The notes below the pieces were generated by a model. That model was not told the DNA's origin, searched no databases, and saw nothing but the letters and a program-made list of their open reading frames with translations. A stretch of 64,000 nucleotides of DNA, from the NCBI RefSeq assembly GCF_005502435.1, contig NZ_SCOU01000001.1, positions 682,001 to 746,000 on the forward strand, written 5' to 3'. A program made the position numbers and the translations under genes. This document shows positions 26,458 to 35,374 of the stretch, piece by piece. How positions within the stretch are numbered: the stretch's first letter is position 1; each line of letters opens with the position of its first letter. The stretch comes from Methylobacillus flagellatus. Its GTDB lineage: Bacteria > Pseudomonadota > Gammaproteobacteria > Burkholderiales > Methylophilaceae.

Positions 26458-27246
26458 TCACACGTGGCCATGGCTTGCGGCGTCGAAATAGGAATGCGGC
26501 AATGGCGGGGTCTCCTGCATGCCTTTCTCGATCAGCGCGCTGAGGTCTTCCACCATCCAGGCGAACCACTGCGCGCCCTTCTCGGCACTGGCTGCGCTGG
26601 GCTGGCCGGTCACACCATTCAGGCTGGTGCGATTGACCGGGTGCGAGAACACCAGACCATCGGTACGGTCCGGGTCGTCGGCCATGGCCAGCTTGTCGGC
26701 ACGCACCATGTGCGGGGCAGTGGCCAGCATCAGCGAGGTCTCGGCGTCATTGGCATGCCAGTCCTCGCCATCGGCAAAGTGGAAGGCACGCACGCGCGGG
26801 CTGATCAGGGCGGAGTTGAACACTGCCACCATCATGTCGTCGTGCTCGCTGCGCAGCATCTCCAGCGCACAGCGCAGTGGCGCAGCGTTGGTGACATGCG
26901 TATTGACGATGAACAGGCGACGCACACCGCTGTGGTAAGCCCAGTCACCGATCTCCTTGATCAGGTCGATGAGCGTGACCGGGCTGATGCCTATGGTGCC
27001 TGGCCAACGGCGGCTGTGACCGATGGAACAGCCGTAGGGCATCACCGGCAACATGGGCACCTGCACCTTGTCGGCCACGGCGCGACATAGAATATCGGCC
27101 AGCACGTAGTCCATGCCGCAGCCCATGTGCGGGCCATGCTGCTCGGTCGCGCCTATGGGCAAGATGGCGCTGTTGGCCGCATTGCCTATCATGGCGGGCA
27201 GCGCGTCCCAGCTGGCGTGTGCCCATTGCATGGAGTTTTCTGTCAT
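26458..27246 (-). CDS. Creatininase-family amidohydrolase
   Basis: 262-residue metal-dependent hydrolase of the creatinine amidohydrolase family. The metal site is apparent in LPIGATEQHGPHMGCGMDY (Glu, His, Asp ligands), with the later WHANDAETSLM and FIVNTHVTNAAPL blocks. The ATG at 27244-27246 (MTENSMQWAH) is chosen over an upstream TTG. Located between an ABC transporter and glutamine synthetase in a nitrogen-scavenging cluster, it probably opens a cyclic or linear amide, but family members have diverse substrates, and creatinine itself is not proven. Confidence 0.85.
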   Translation of the reverse strand: MTENSMQWAHASWDALPAMIGNAANSAILPIGATEQHGPHMGCGMDYVLADILCRAVADKVQVPMLPVMPYGCSIGHSRRWPGTIGISPVTLIDLIKEIGDWAYHSGVRRLFIVNTHVTNAAPLRCALEMLRSEHDDMMVAVFNSALISPRVRAFHFADGEDWHANDAETSLMLATAPHMVRADKLAMADDPDRTDGLVFSHPVNRTSLNGVTGQPSAASAEKGAQWFAWMVEDLSALIEKGMQETPPLPHSYFDAASHGHV

Positions 27247-27294
27247 GGTGTTGTCTTTAAGCGTTGGGGAGTTCAAACATGGCAGCGGCGCTGA

Positions 27295-28203
27295 TCACTC
27301 AACGTTGTCCGCCACATTGGTAAACCGGATCATGTGCGGCTTGACGGTTTCGGCTTCGTCGCTGGCCACAGCCGTTGGCGGATGGATCAGCGCTTCCAGC
27401 CTGGCTTTGGTGGCGATGAATTCCGGCGTGAACAGCTGATCCACACTGCGTGGACGCGGCACCGGCACTTCGATGAGTTCCTGCACTTCGCCCGGATTGG
27501 CCTTGAGCACCAGGATGCGGTCCGCCAGCAGGATGGCCTCGTCGAGGTCATGCGTGATGAACAGGATGGTGACGTCCACATTGCGCCAGATATCGAGCAG
27601 ATGCGCCTGCATCTTGCAGCGGGTCTGCGCATCCAGCGCGCCGAATGGCTCGTCCATGAGCAGGATGCGCGGCTGGTTGACCAGCGCCCGCGCGATGGCC
27701 ACGCGCTGCTTCATGCCGCCTGACAGCTGATGCGGGTAAGCGCTGGCGAAGCGCTCCAGGCCCACCAGTTCCAGCCACAGATCAGCTTCGCGGCGCGCTT
27801 CTTCACCGCTCATGCCGTTCATCTCCAGGCCGAACATGACGTTCTTGCGCACGGTGAGCCAAGGGAACAGGGTATAGCCCTGGAACACCATGCCGCGATC
27901 ACGTCCTGGGCCGGTGACTGGCTTGCCATCCAGCAACACCTGACCGCCGCTGTAACTTTCCAGCCCGGCCAGGATGCGGATCAGTGTCGATTTGCCGCAA
28001 CCGGAAGGCCCGATGACGCACACGAACTCGCGGCGGTGCGTCTTGAAGCTGACATTGCTGAGCGCCGTGGTCTCGCCTTGCGCGCTTTTGTAGACCTTGT
28101 TTAGGCCTTTCACTTCCAGGATCACTTCGCGCTGCTTGAGCTTGTCGAAGCGCGCCTTGACCGCGTCAGACTGGGTCAGATAATCGTGTGTCGTGTTGTC
28201 CAT
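27295..28203 (-). CDS. ABC transporter ATPase, nitrate/taurine/urea-carboxylase type
   Basis: 302-residue ATP-binding subunit. Walker [10 protein letters not shown], the Q-loop in [12 protein letters not shown], the ABC signature [15 protein letters not shown], Walker [13 protein letters not shown] and the H-loop in ITHDLDEAI are all intact. It is most similar in layout to SsuB/TauB/NrtD ATPases. Membership of the urea-carboxylase-region transporter family is supported by the permease and binding protein that precede it on the minus strand. Confidence 0.94.
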   Translation of the reverse strand: MDNTTHDYLTQSDAVKARFDKLKQREVILEVKGLNKVYKSAQGETTALSNVSFKTHRREFVCVIGPSGCGKSTLIRILAGLESYSGGQVLLDGKPVTGPGRDRGMVFQGYTLFPWLTVRKNVMFGLEMNGMSGEEARREADLWLELVGLERFASAYPHQLSGGMKQRVAIARALVNQPRILLMDEPFGALDAQTRCKMQAHLLDIWRNVDVTILFITHDLDEAILLADRILVLKANPGEVQELIEVPVPRPRSVDQLFTPEFIATKARLEALIHPPTAVASDEAETVKPHMIRFTNVADNVE

Positions 28204-28224
28204 GAGGCTAGCCCTTGCTGCTGA

Positions 28225-29190
28225 TTATTGTTTGTTGGCCGGTTTGTCCCAGGGGAACAAACGTTTGCCCAGCTTGGCCAGCACCAGATCCGTGCCCAGG
28301 CCGATGATGCCTATCATGAGGATGGCGGCGTACACGTTCTCGAAATGTTCATAACGCGCCTGCTGGGTGATGAACCAGGTGATGCCGGACGAGGTGCCGA
28401 TCAGTTCGGCCACGATCAGGTAGGTCCAGGCCCAGCCCAGCAGGATGCGCTGGTCGCGGTACAGGTCCGGCAGGATGCCGGGGATGACCACATGTCGCAG
28501 CAGCTTGAGGCGACTGGTGCCCAGCGTCAGCGCGGCTTCCAGCAAGGCGTAATCCAGCTTGCGTGTGGTGTTGGAAATGATCAGCACCTGCTGGAAGAAG
28601 GTGCCGATGAAGATGATGGCGATCTTGGGGCCTTCATAGATGCCCAGCACCGCCACCGCCAGCGCACCGAAAGCCGGCGCAGGCAGGTAACGGAAGAACT
28701 CGATAAAGGGTTCGAACAGGCGTGACACGGCACTATAAGTGCCAGCCAGCACCCCTAGCGGCACCGCCACCAGCGAGGAGAGCAGAAAGCCCCAGAAGAT
28801 CACCTGTATGCTCTGCCACAGACTTTGGTGCAGCCACAAGCCATCCTTGCTGGCGGGTGGCGTGGTAAAACCGGTGTAGAACGCTTCGGCCACCTTGTGC
28901 GGCGGTGGCAGGTAGATCGGGTTGGACAACCCCCCCACGGGAAGGGCCCCGCCCTGTGCCTGCATGGTTTCCAGCTCGGCCTTGAACACGGCCTTGTCCA
29001 CCAGCATGTCAGCCTGGAAATAATCCACCGCACCGGGGTCGCTGATGCGCACCATGGGGTGCCACAGGAAAGGCACATAGCTCACCAGACACCAGATCAG
29101 GATAGGCAATACGAAGGAGCCTATCGCCAATAGCTTGCGTCTGTTGGGCGGCAACTCCTGCCGTGCCGCGAACCATGCTGTTGTTTCCAT
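28225..29190 (-). CDS. ABC transporter permease (SsuC/TauC class)
   Basis: 321-residue inner-membrane permease, one N-terminal span (LLAIGSFVLPILIWCLVSYVPFL), a periplasmic segment of about 90 residues (longer than in SsuC), and five C-terminal spans. The EAA loop that contacts the ATPase is ALLEAALTLGTSRLKLLRHVVIPGILPDLY. The extended periplasmic loop is typical of the transporter found with urea/guanidine carboxylase genes. Encoded between the binding protein and ATPase. Confidence 0.9.
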   Translation of the reverse strand: METTAWFAARQELPPNRRKLLAIGSFVLPILIWCLVSYVPFLWHPMVRISDPGAVDYFQADMLVDKAVFKAELETMQAQGGALPVGGLSNPIYLPPPHKVAEAFYTGFTTPPASKDGLWLHQSLWQSIQVIFWGFLLSSLVAVPLGVLAGTYSAVSRLFEPFIEFFRYLPAPAFGALAVAVLGIYEGPKIAIIFIGTFFQQVLIISNTTRKLDYALLEAALTLGTSRLKLLRHVVIPGILPDLYRDQRILLGWAWTYLIVAELIGTSSGITWFITQQARYEHFENVYAAILMIGIIGLGTDLVLAKLGKRLFPWDKPANKQ

Positions 29191-29226
29191 GCTGCTCCCC
29201 CTGCCTGCCGTTTTGCCTGATTACTG

Positions 29227-30222
29227 TTACTTGTTGACCAGACTGGTGTCGATGGCCTTGTCCAGATCCTGCGGCTTCTTGTAGATGCCGTACTTGACGT
29301 TGAAGTCATCGACGATCTTGGTCGAGCCATACAGGGATTTGAAGCCATCGGCCTTGACCATCACCTGCTTGCCCTCTTCCAGCGTGAGCAAGCGCGTGCC
29401 CTTGAGGAAAGGCAGATAAGCAGCGGGTTTGAGGCCGACACGGCCGGCCATGATCTTGACGGCATCCGGCTGGGTCTTGGGGTCGTTAATGTAAGTGACC
29501 ACCTTGCCCCACACTTTGACGATCTTCTCCCAGTCGGCACGGCGCGTGGACAGGCTGACCGGGTTGACGGTCAGCACGTCATAGATAAGGCCGGGTTCGT
29601 CTGCAGAGGTATAGATGGGCTTGGCACCGGGGACGCGTTTCATGGCTTCGCCGGAATTGGGCTGCCAGGCCCCGATGGCGGCCAGACTGCCCGAGGCCAG
29701 CGCCTGCGGTGTTTCGTTGGTGGGGGTGTTGACGATGCTGACATCAGCTTCGTTAAGGCCGGCTTTCTCCAGGCCATTAAGCAGCAGCAGATGCTCGACC
29801 AGGCCGATCTCCAGGCCGACCTTCTTGCCTTTGAGATCTTTCAGGCTTTTGATGCCGGGCTTGCCGACGATCATGTCATTGCCGTTGGAATAATCCGTGA
29901 CGATGATCATCACGTTCTTGGCACCACCGGCCGCCGTGACCAGCGCATCGCCATTGGTCACCGTCACTGCGTCGATCTTGCCAGCCGAGAACGCCGTCAT
30001 CGAAGCGGCATAATCGAACCACTCGAATTTGACATCGACGCCCGCCTCCTTGAACCAGCCCTTCTCGATGGCCACTTGCCAGGCCACCCAGCCCGGCCAG
30101 TCGCTGTAACCGATCTTGATCGGCTGCGCTGCCTGCGCCACCATGGCAAGACCAAGACCTGCGACCAGCACGGTGTGGCGCAGTAGCTGTTTGAACCCTG
30201 TGATACCGGAAGATGACGACAC
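29227..30222 (-). CDS. ABC transporter substrate-binding protein, urea-carboxylase-associated
   Basis: 331-residue periplasmic binding protein with a signal peptide ([22 protein letters not shown], cleavage near residue 32). Conserved segments include [70 protein letters not shown] and [12 protein letters not shown], of the NMT1/ThiY-like fold used for taurine, nitrate and small amides. The tryptophan-rich DWPGW-W start is characteristic of binding proteins in urea-carboxylase clusters. First gene of the 18-kb minus-strand nitrogen block; ligand possibly guanidine or urea, inferred from neighbours. Confidence 0.88.
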   Translation of the reverse strand: MSSSSGITGFKQLLRHTVLVAGLGLAMVAQAAQPIKIGYSDWPGWVAWQVAIEKGWFKEAGVDVKFEWFDYAASMTAFSAGKIDAVTVTNGDALVTAAGGAKNVMIIVTDYSNGNDMIVGKPGIKSLKDLKGKKVGLEIGLVEHLLLLNGLEKAGLNEADVSIVNTPTNETPQALASGSLAAIGAWQPNSGEAMKRVPGAKPIYTSADEPGLIYDVLTVNPVSLSTRRADWEKIVKVWGKVVTYINDPKTQPDAVKIMAGRVGLKPAAYLPFLKGTRLLTLEEGKQVMVKADGFKSLYGSTKIVDDFNVKYGIYKKPQDLDKAIDTSLVNK

Positions 30223-30517
30223 GACTGGCTCCTTAAAAGTATTATCGAAATAAATTTCAGTAATACCAAAGCAACCGGCATGCCATTATTTAACAGATTC
30301 AACAATCCGTCATTTTTTAATTTATATTCAATGTTTTAAATTAAAAAATAACATGGTTTTGAGCAATCATCATGCAGAAGGAAAGTGGGCAACCAGCACC
30401 AGATACGTGCAAATCAGCTGCAACTGCACCGGGATGTCGCAACGGGGCATGTCACATGGGAATGGGATCTGGAGGGGGATGTTTGAATGCGTACAACTAG
30501 GCAGACATCAAAATAAA
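30223..30517. other. Upstream region of the nitrogen cluster, no gene
   Basis: About 295 nt between the binding-protein start and a terminator. The half next to the binding-protein gene is strongly AT-rich (30290-30350) and probably contains the minus-strand promoter. I looked for guanidine riboswitch hallmarks (ykkC-I, mini-ykkC ACGR hairpins, ykkC-III) on the minus strand and saw none. Confidence 0.5.
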
Positions 30518-30537
30518 AACGGGGCCTGAGCCCCGTT
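30518..30537 (-). terminator. Intrinsic terminator of the coiled-coil protein gene
   Basis: AACGGGGC (30518-30525) and GCCCCGTT (30530-30537) form an 8-bp GC-rich stem with a CTGA loop. On the minus strand it is followed by TTTTATTTTG, a classic U-tract, about 50 nt after the stop codon at 30586. Confidence 0.9.
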
Positions 30538-30585
30538 GTTCTTACTGCGCTGACGATTCAGCGCATCACGGCTGATGCAGCCTTA

Positions 30586-30876
30586 TTACTCGGTGAATTT
30601 CTTGCGAGCTTCGGAAAGCGAATGCTTGAAGCTTTCCCAGGCGTCGTCACTGCCTTTACGCAGCTCTTCCCAGGCATCGCCTGCGGACGCGCGTACCTCT
30701 TCCAGCTTGACCTTGGCTTCGTCACGCTTGGCCTTCAGTGTGGCGATATGCTCCTCAGACTTGATACGCAGATCGGCTTCTGCCTTGCGTGCACGTGCTT
30801 CCAGCACATCGATGTCGGCACTCCACTCGTCAAGTTGGGCTTTCAGTTTATCGAGATAAGCATCTTTTAAACTCAT
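30586..30876 (-). CDS. Small coiled-coil protein
   Basis: 96-residue, highly charged, almost entirely helical protein (YLDKLKAQLDEWSADIDVLEARARKAEADLR...). Heptad-like spacing of Leu/Ile/Ala indicates a coiled coil over most of the length. GDAWEELRKGSDDAWESFKHSL is a repeated amphipathic tail with W-E-x-L and W-E-S-F blocks. Such proteins are common and abundant in methylotrophic betaproteobacteria, sometimes annotated as coiled-coil or stress proteins. No known function. A strong terminator follows. Confidence 0.8.
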   Translation of the reverse strand: MSLKDAYLDKLKAQLDEWSADIDVLEARARKAEADLRIKSEEHIATLKAKRDEAKVKLEEVRASAGDAWEELRKGSDDAWESFKHSLSEARKKFTE

Positions 30877-31071
30877 AGAATCACTCCTTGTTTTGGAAGG
30901 TTTAGCTTGAACCAGAAAGGTTACGCTATTTGTACGACTGCATACTTATGCAAAAGTGCCCACTTATTTAGACATAAACATAGTGATTAATGATATTAAA
31001 TAGTAGATTCAGTTATTTAGATGCCAAAAAACATTAAGAGCGTAATCTATTAATGCAGAACTGAAACAAAC

Positions 31072-31722
31072 TCACCAAGGCCAATATAACCAAAGGTTTT
31101 TGCAGTAGCTTGTCAATAAAACAGCAATTCCAACAACACCCGTCAGAACTGACAGCCAGTATGTTGGCAGCCACACGCGGTACTCTAAGAGGTTAATAAC
31201 ATCGTCATGCCTAGATGCCGATTCTAAGTGATTAGTTATTTGATCAAGCCTATCGTCTGCTTTTGCATTAATTAATGCCCGACTCCTAGTACCGATTAAA
31301 GATGTTACTAACATTGTTTTAAAGACCTCGAAAAGTACAAATGATGATGCGGAAATGGCAATCATTAATCCTGCAAGAAAAATTGCCCAGTTATCTGAAT
31401 AATCCTTAGTAATCGACCACAATCCAAAAAATAATGCATACCCCGCAGTAATTATTACTTGAGTATATTTTTTGTGTTGATCATAAAAATGAGCTGTTGA
31501 TTTTATATTCAGGTCCACTGCCCTTTTATAAGTCCCCAGCACATCTCCGTGTGGATGATTAATTTTTTCTAGAATTTCATTTTGGAACTCGATCTGATAA
31601 TCATCTTCAAGATCGTCTAAGTAATTTTCTAAATCATGAATAGAAATATGTTGCTTTGATACCTGCTTTTGGTTGCGACAATAGATACGAATGTCTGTGA
31701 TAGTCTTTCTCCAAGAATCCAT
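31072..31722 (-). CDS. Hypothetical membrane protein, AT-rich
   Basis: 216 residues with a charged N-terminal half (about 80 residues, probably cytoplasmic) and three hydrophobic segments: YTQVIITAGYALFFGLWSI, WAIFLAGLMIAISASSFVLF and YWLSVLTGVVGIAVLL. The gene and its flanks (30900-31740) are conspicuously AT-rich compared with the neighbours, suggesting horizontal acquisition. The layout resembles small membrane proteins of bacterial conflict systems, but I can name no family and no effector gene is adjacent. It stands alone between housekeeping genes. Confidence 0.65.
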   Translation of the reverse strand: MDSWRKTITDIRIYCRNQKQVSKQHISIHDLENYLDDLEDDYQIEFQNEILEKINHPHGDVLGTYKRAVDLNIKSTAHFYDQHKKYTQVIITAGYALFFGLWSITKDYSDNWAIFLAGLMIAISASSFVLFEVFKTMLVTSLIGTRSRALINAKADDRLDQITNHLESASRHDDVINLLEYRVWLPTYWLSVLTGVVGIAVLLTSYCKNLWLYWPW

Positions 31723-31770
31723 ATATTTTCTCCAAGGACTTTAAAATATCAAGCAGACAACAGGTCGCTC

Positions 31771-32544
31771 TCACTTCCACGCCTGCAGAAACTCCTGCCA
31801 GTGTTCCCCGCCATAGCCGCCCAAGGTGTCCCTGACCAACTGGGTCTCGCTGGCATAGGTTTCAGGTGAAAGTGCGCCACGCATGAGCTGAAAGCGCAGA
31901 TACACCAGATAGGTATTGGCGACATCGGTCTCGCAGTAATTGCGGATGGCGTCGATCTGGCCGTTCTTGTAGGCGTCCCACACCTTGCTGCCATCCATGC
32001 CCAGCTTGCCTGGAAAGCCGCACAGTTGCGCGATCTGATCCAGCGGTGCGTTGGCGCGACCCTGATACAGCGCCAGCAGGTCCATCAGGTCCAGATGGCG
32101 GTTGTGATAGCGGCTGATGTAGTTGTTCCATTTGAAGTCGCGGTCGTCGTCGCCCATGTCCCAGTAACGCGGCGCCACCACACCATGGATCAGGCTGCGG
32201 TAGTGCAGCACTGGCAGATCGAAGCCGCCGCCGTTCCAGGACACCAGATTGGGGGTGTACTTCTCGATGCCATCGAAGAAGCGCTGAATGATCTCCGCTT
32301 CCGGCGCATCCGGCGTGCCCAGTGTCCACACCCGGAAATTATCCCCTTCGCGCAGCGCACAGGAGATGGCCACTACGCGATGCTGTTGCAGCGGCAGGAA
32401 GTCATTACCGTGGCTCTGACGGCGCTGATGGAAGGCGATGTTGGCGACATCCTCCGCACTGGTGTCGGCAGGCAAGTCGAGCAGCACCCGCAAGCCATCG
32501 GTGTCCGGGACGGTTTCAATATCAAAGATGAGGGTGGGTGTCAT
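31771..32544 (-). CDS. Predicted 3'-5' exonuclease related to PolB exonuclease domain
   Basis: 257-residue RNase H-like exonuclease. Exo I motif FDIETVPD, a second acidic motif around LVSWNGGGFDLPVLHYR and the third in NYCETDVANTYLVYLR give the DEDD catalytic set. HNRHLDLMDLLALYQGRANAPLDQIA is typical of this stand-alone family (DNA_pol_B_exo2). The ATG at 32544 (MTPTLIFDIETV) is placed directly before Exo I; a longer frame running into the upstream ydbL-like gene is rejected. Probably a DNA or RNA 3' processing role; substrate unknown. Confidence 0.9.
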   Translation of the reverse strand: MTPTLIFDIETVPDTDGLRVLLDLPADTSAEDVANIAFHQRRQSHGNDFLPLQQHRVVAISCALREGDNFRVWTLGTPDAPEAEIIQRFFDGIEKYTPNLVSWNGGGFDLPVLHYRSLIHGVVAPRYWDMGDDDRDFKWNNYISRYHNRHLDLMDLLALYQGRANAPLDQIAQLCGFPGKLGMDGSKVWDAYKNGQIDAIRNYCETDVANTYLVYLRFQLMRGALSPETYASETQLVRDTLGGYGGEHWQEFLQAWK

Positions 32545-32579
32545 GACCTGTCTTGGGCCTTCACGGCGATTAAAAATAA

Positions 32580-32607
32580 CAAGCGCACATTTAGGTGGAT
32601 GCGCTTG
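32580..32607 (-). terminator. Intrinsic terminator of the ydbH-ynbE-ydbL operon
   Basis: CAAGCGCA (32580-32587) pairs with TGCGCTTG (32600-32607). On the minus strand the stem is followed by TTATTTTTAA. It lies 25 nt after the ydbL-like stop codon. Confidence 0.8.
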
Positions 32608-32632
32608 TGATGTTGTCGACAGCAAAACTACA

Positions 32633-33064
32633 TTACTTCTGCTTCCAGCCGCCACTGGCGTCCTGATACCACCAGCCGCCCTGCGCTTTTTGCACCCAGC
32701 GCTGTGCGAAGGTGCTGCGCACTTCGGCCTCCCATTCCGGATGGCCGTTGGCGGTGGCGATCTCTTTATACAAGGCGTTGCGGTCGCTGTTCTCGGCGCT
32801 GACCAGGCTGTTGACACCCTGGCGCTGCGCCAGCGGCACGGCATTGGCGTCGCGCACGGCGATCAGGCCATCACGCGTCAGGCCGACCGCGCCGCTGCCG
32901 TAGTGCCCGGCCAACTGGCCGTGACGGGTTTGCATGCTGTTCTTCAAGGTGGAGATGGCCGGGGTATTGACCTCCAGGTCCGCAGCGGCCAGCGAAGTGA
33001 TGGGAGCGACCATCAGCACGGCCACGAACAAGTAAAAACCGGTGAGCGTTTGTTTGATGTTCAT
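32633..33064 (-). CDS. ydbL: YdbL family protein (DUF1318)
   Basis: 143-residue periplasmic protein with a signal peptide (FYLFVAVLMVAPITSLAAA). The body shows GQLAGHYGSGAVGLTRDGLIAVRDANAVPLAQRQGVNSLVSAENSDRNALYKEIA and QRWVQKAQGGWWYQ, matching DUF1318/YdbL. In E. coli ydbL follows ydbH and ynbE, and YdbH with YnbE bridges the envelope for phospholipid transport, with YdbL as a helper; the same order is found here. Confidence 0.92.
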   Translation of the reverse strand: MNIKQTLTGFYLFVAVLMVAPITSLAAADLEVNTPAISTLKNSMQTRHGQLAGHYGSGAVGLTRDGLIAVRDANAVPLAQRQGVNSLVSAENSDRNALYKEIATANGHPEWEAEVRSTFAQRWVQKAQGGWWYQDASGGWKQK

Positions 33065-33073
33065 GATGGTTCC

Positions 33074-33268
33074 TTATTTGGCGGGTGCAGCGGGGTCGGT
33101 GTTGGCTGGCTGGCCTTCCTTTAGCTGCCAGACTTCGTCGATGATCTTGTCGGCGGCTTTTTCTGCAGCAGCGGCCGGAAAGTAGATGTTGATGGTGACG
33201 CAGGCTTGCAGCGTGAGCGCCAGCAGCAGCCCCGCCCAGGTGATATTGGAAATCCTCATGGTGTTCAT
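33074..33268 (-). CDS. ynbE: YnbE family lipoprotein
   Basis: 64-residue lipoprotein with lipobox TLQAC near residue 23 and the family motif CVTINIYFPAAAAEKAADKIIDEVW. In E. coli YnbE sits in the outer membrane and forms a bridge with YdbH. It lies between the ydbH- and ydbL-like genes on the same strand, so the three-gene operon is conserved. Confidence 0.92.
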   Translation of the reverse strand: MNTMRISNITWAGLLLALTLQACVTINIYFPAAAAEKAADKIIDEVWQLKEGQPANTDPAAPAK

Positions 33269-33375
33269 ATCCTCTCGTTCACTTGTTTGGCGGTGCCCAT
33301 CACTTGCCTAGTAGGCAAGATCGCATAGACAAGATCGCACACTGGTTTGAATCTGCACTGACGATAACCTTGCAG

Positions 33376-35280
33376 CTATTGGATGACAGGCTTGCTATTG
33401 CCTGCGGTGATGCGCTGCAGGCGGGCCAGCAGCTCGTCCCAACCGACGCTGTGATTGTAACCCAGCACCGTAATGGCAGGCACGCCGCTGCCCTCCACGA
33501 TAACGTAACCGCTGGCCGTGTTGTTGACAGGGGCGAGCGCCGGGTTGCCATCCACACCGTCCATGGCGCAGTTACCGTTGCGCACGCGGCAGGTCAGGCC
33601 GATGCGGGCATAGTTGAATTCCTTGAAAAAGCGCAGCACGCTGCGTTGCACTGCGGCTGCCGCACCCGCACCACCCAGCGCCGAGATGTTCTCCACCGCG
33701 CGTTGCGAGATCTTGCGTGGATAACGGCCAGTACTGCTTTTGAACATGGCATCGAACTGCACCGGCTTCCAGTTGGCGAGCTGCAACGCATTGACGTCAC
33801 CGTCCATGCGCCCCTCGATGGCACCAAAAGCAAAGGTACGCGTCAGCGCGCCCAGATCAAGGTTGCGGAACTGCACATCGGCATTCAATCTTGGCGTCAG
33901 CCCCAGCGGAGTCTGCATGGCCAGATTACCCACCGTGACCGTGCCATCGAACAGCTTGAACTGCATGGCACCACTGGTGACCAACTTTCCATCACTGTAA
34001 GTCACTTGCGGGATGGCGGCCGCCACCTGCCCTTCCATGCGCGGCCAGCCCAGCGCTGTACTGAGCTCGGTCATGCTGATGGGGGCCAGGTCGGCACGCA
34101 GATGCCAGTGCCATTGCTGGTTCACCCAGGCAGCAGAGACCTCATTGAGCGTCAGCGCGCCATCCAGGATAGGCAGCACCAGCTGTGGCGTACGCAGCGA
34201 GTAGCGCTCCAGCTCGGCGCGCAGCCTGGCGGCACCCAGTGGGATATCGAGCAGATGGCCACCTGCATAATCCAGCGCGATCGGCTGCGCTGCATCGTAA
34301 GACCAGGGGATGCTGGCCTGCAGCTTGTACAAGGCGAACTTGCCTTTGCGGTCGGCAATGTCCGCCTGCTGCAGATCCAGCCGGAAATCCTGCAGCTCAC
34401 CCGCCTGCATGGCGAACTGCAGGCTGGCGGTGCCTGCCATCTCCATGTCATTGAGCGAGGTCTTGTCCAGCAGGGGCTTCAACAGCAGCGGATAGAGCGT
34501 GGCCAGATCCAGCGCCGAGGTTTGCAAGGCGAGTTGCTCGATGCGCTTGCCTGACAGGTTATAGATACCGGAAAGATCGGCATCACCAACCGCCTTGAGC
34601 TTGAGTTGCGCCGTGTCGACCTGCAGCGCTTGCGCGTTGTAATGCCCGGCCGCATGCAGGCTGTGGCCGCCGGTGGCAAAGTAAAAAGGTTGCCAGAACA
34701 ACTCGCCTTCGCGCCAGTCCAGCGCAGCTTGCCAGCGCCAGCCAGTTGCATCAGGCGTGGCTTGCAAGCTGACATCAGCTGCCAGTTTGTCAGCCGCATG
34801 CAGGCCCACACTGTCACTGAAACTGAATGCTGCAAGCTGCAGATCCGCCTTGAACGGCTGCTGCGCCACAGGCAGTTGCAGCGCCACACTGACATTGCCA
34901 TTGGCCTGCGGACTGGCAAGTTTGGCATCCCGGCAGCGCCACACGCCCAGTTGCGGATTGTCCAGCGCCGGGCAATGCAGGCTGGCCTCGGCCCAACTGT
35001 TGTCTGCTTGCTGTAAACGGGTCTTCAATGTGACGGCTTTACCGTTATCCAACGGTAATTCGAGATTGAGGTCGCTGGCCTGGAAATTTGGACTGCTGAT
35101 CGCACCGATGTGCACCGTGATGCTGCTGACCGCGTATAGCGACGGTGAGGCCAGCGATAGCACAAGACTCAGCAAGGCCATCATCCAGTGCCGGGCTGGC
35201 AGCCGCGCCTGGCGGTGCAGGTCGGCATCAGTAAACCCGCTGAACCAGCCGGATAGCAGATGCGGCGCGTGCTTCAGCAT
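33376..35280 (-). CDS. ydbH: YdbH-like intermembrane phospholipid transport protein
   Basis: 634-residue AsmA-like protein with one N-terminal span (HWMMALLSLVLSLASPSLYAV) and a long beta-rich periplasmic body. Recognisable C-terminal blocks are NLDLGALTRTFAFGAIEGRMDGDVNALQLANWKPVQFDAMF and NISALGGAGAAAAVQRSVLRFFKEFNYARIGLTCRVRNGNC, typical of the YdbH domain. It is shorter than E. coli YdbH (about 880). Predicted inner-membrane end of a lipid-transfer bridge with the lipoprotein encoded next. Confidence 0.87.
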   Translation of the reverse strand: MLKHAPHLLSGWFSGFTDADLHRQARLPARHWMMALLSLVLSLASPSLYAVSSITVHIGAISSPNFQASDLNLELPLDNGKAVTLKTRLQQADNSWAEASLHCPALDNPQLGVWRCRDAKLASPQANGNVSVALQLPVAQQPFKADLQLAAFSFSDSVGLHAADKLAADVSLQATPDATGWRWQAALDWREGELFWQPFYFATGGHSLHAAGHYNAQALQVDTAQLKLKAVGDADLSGIYNLSGKRIEQLALQTSALDLATLYPLLLKPLLDKTSLNDMEMAGTASLQFAMQAGELQDFRLDLQQADIADRKGKFALYKLQASIPWSYDAAQPIALDYAGGHLLDIPLGAARLRAELERYSLRTPQLVLPILDGALTLNEVSAAWVNQQWHWHLRADLAPISMTELSTALGWPRMEGQVAAAIPQVTYSDGKLVTSGAMQFKLFDGTVTVGNLAMQTPLGLTPRLNADVQFRNLDLGALTRTFAFGAIEGRMDGDVNALQLANWKPVQFDAMFKSSTGRYPRKISQRAVENISALGGAGAAAAVQRSVLRFFKEFNYARIGLTCRVRNGNCAMDGVDGNPALAPVNNTASGYVIVEGSGVPAITVLGYNHSVGWDELLARLQRITAGNSKPVIQ

Positions 35281-35374
35281 TCAGTGCGCCCGCTCCAAAG
35301 CGGATGTGGTGGCTTGTTTCAGGGCCATGAAGCCAAGGTCATGGTGTCAAAGCCATGTCGCCATGACCCTGACT

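Noticed and set aside
30223-30517. Guanidine riboswitch upstream of the nitrogen cluster
   Set aside because: None of the conserved ykkC-I, mini-ykkC or ykkC-III elements was seen on the minus strand.
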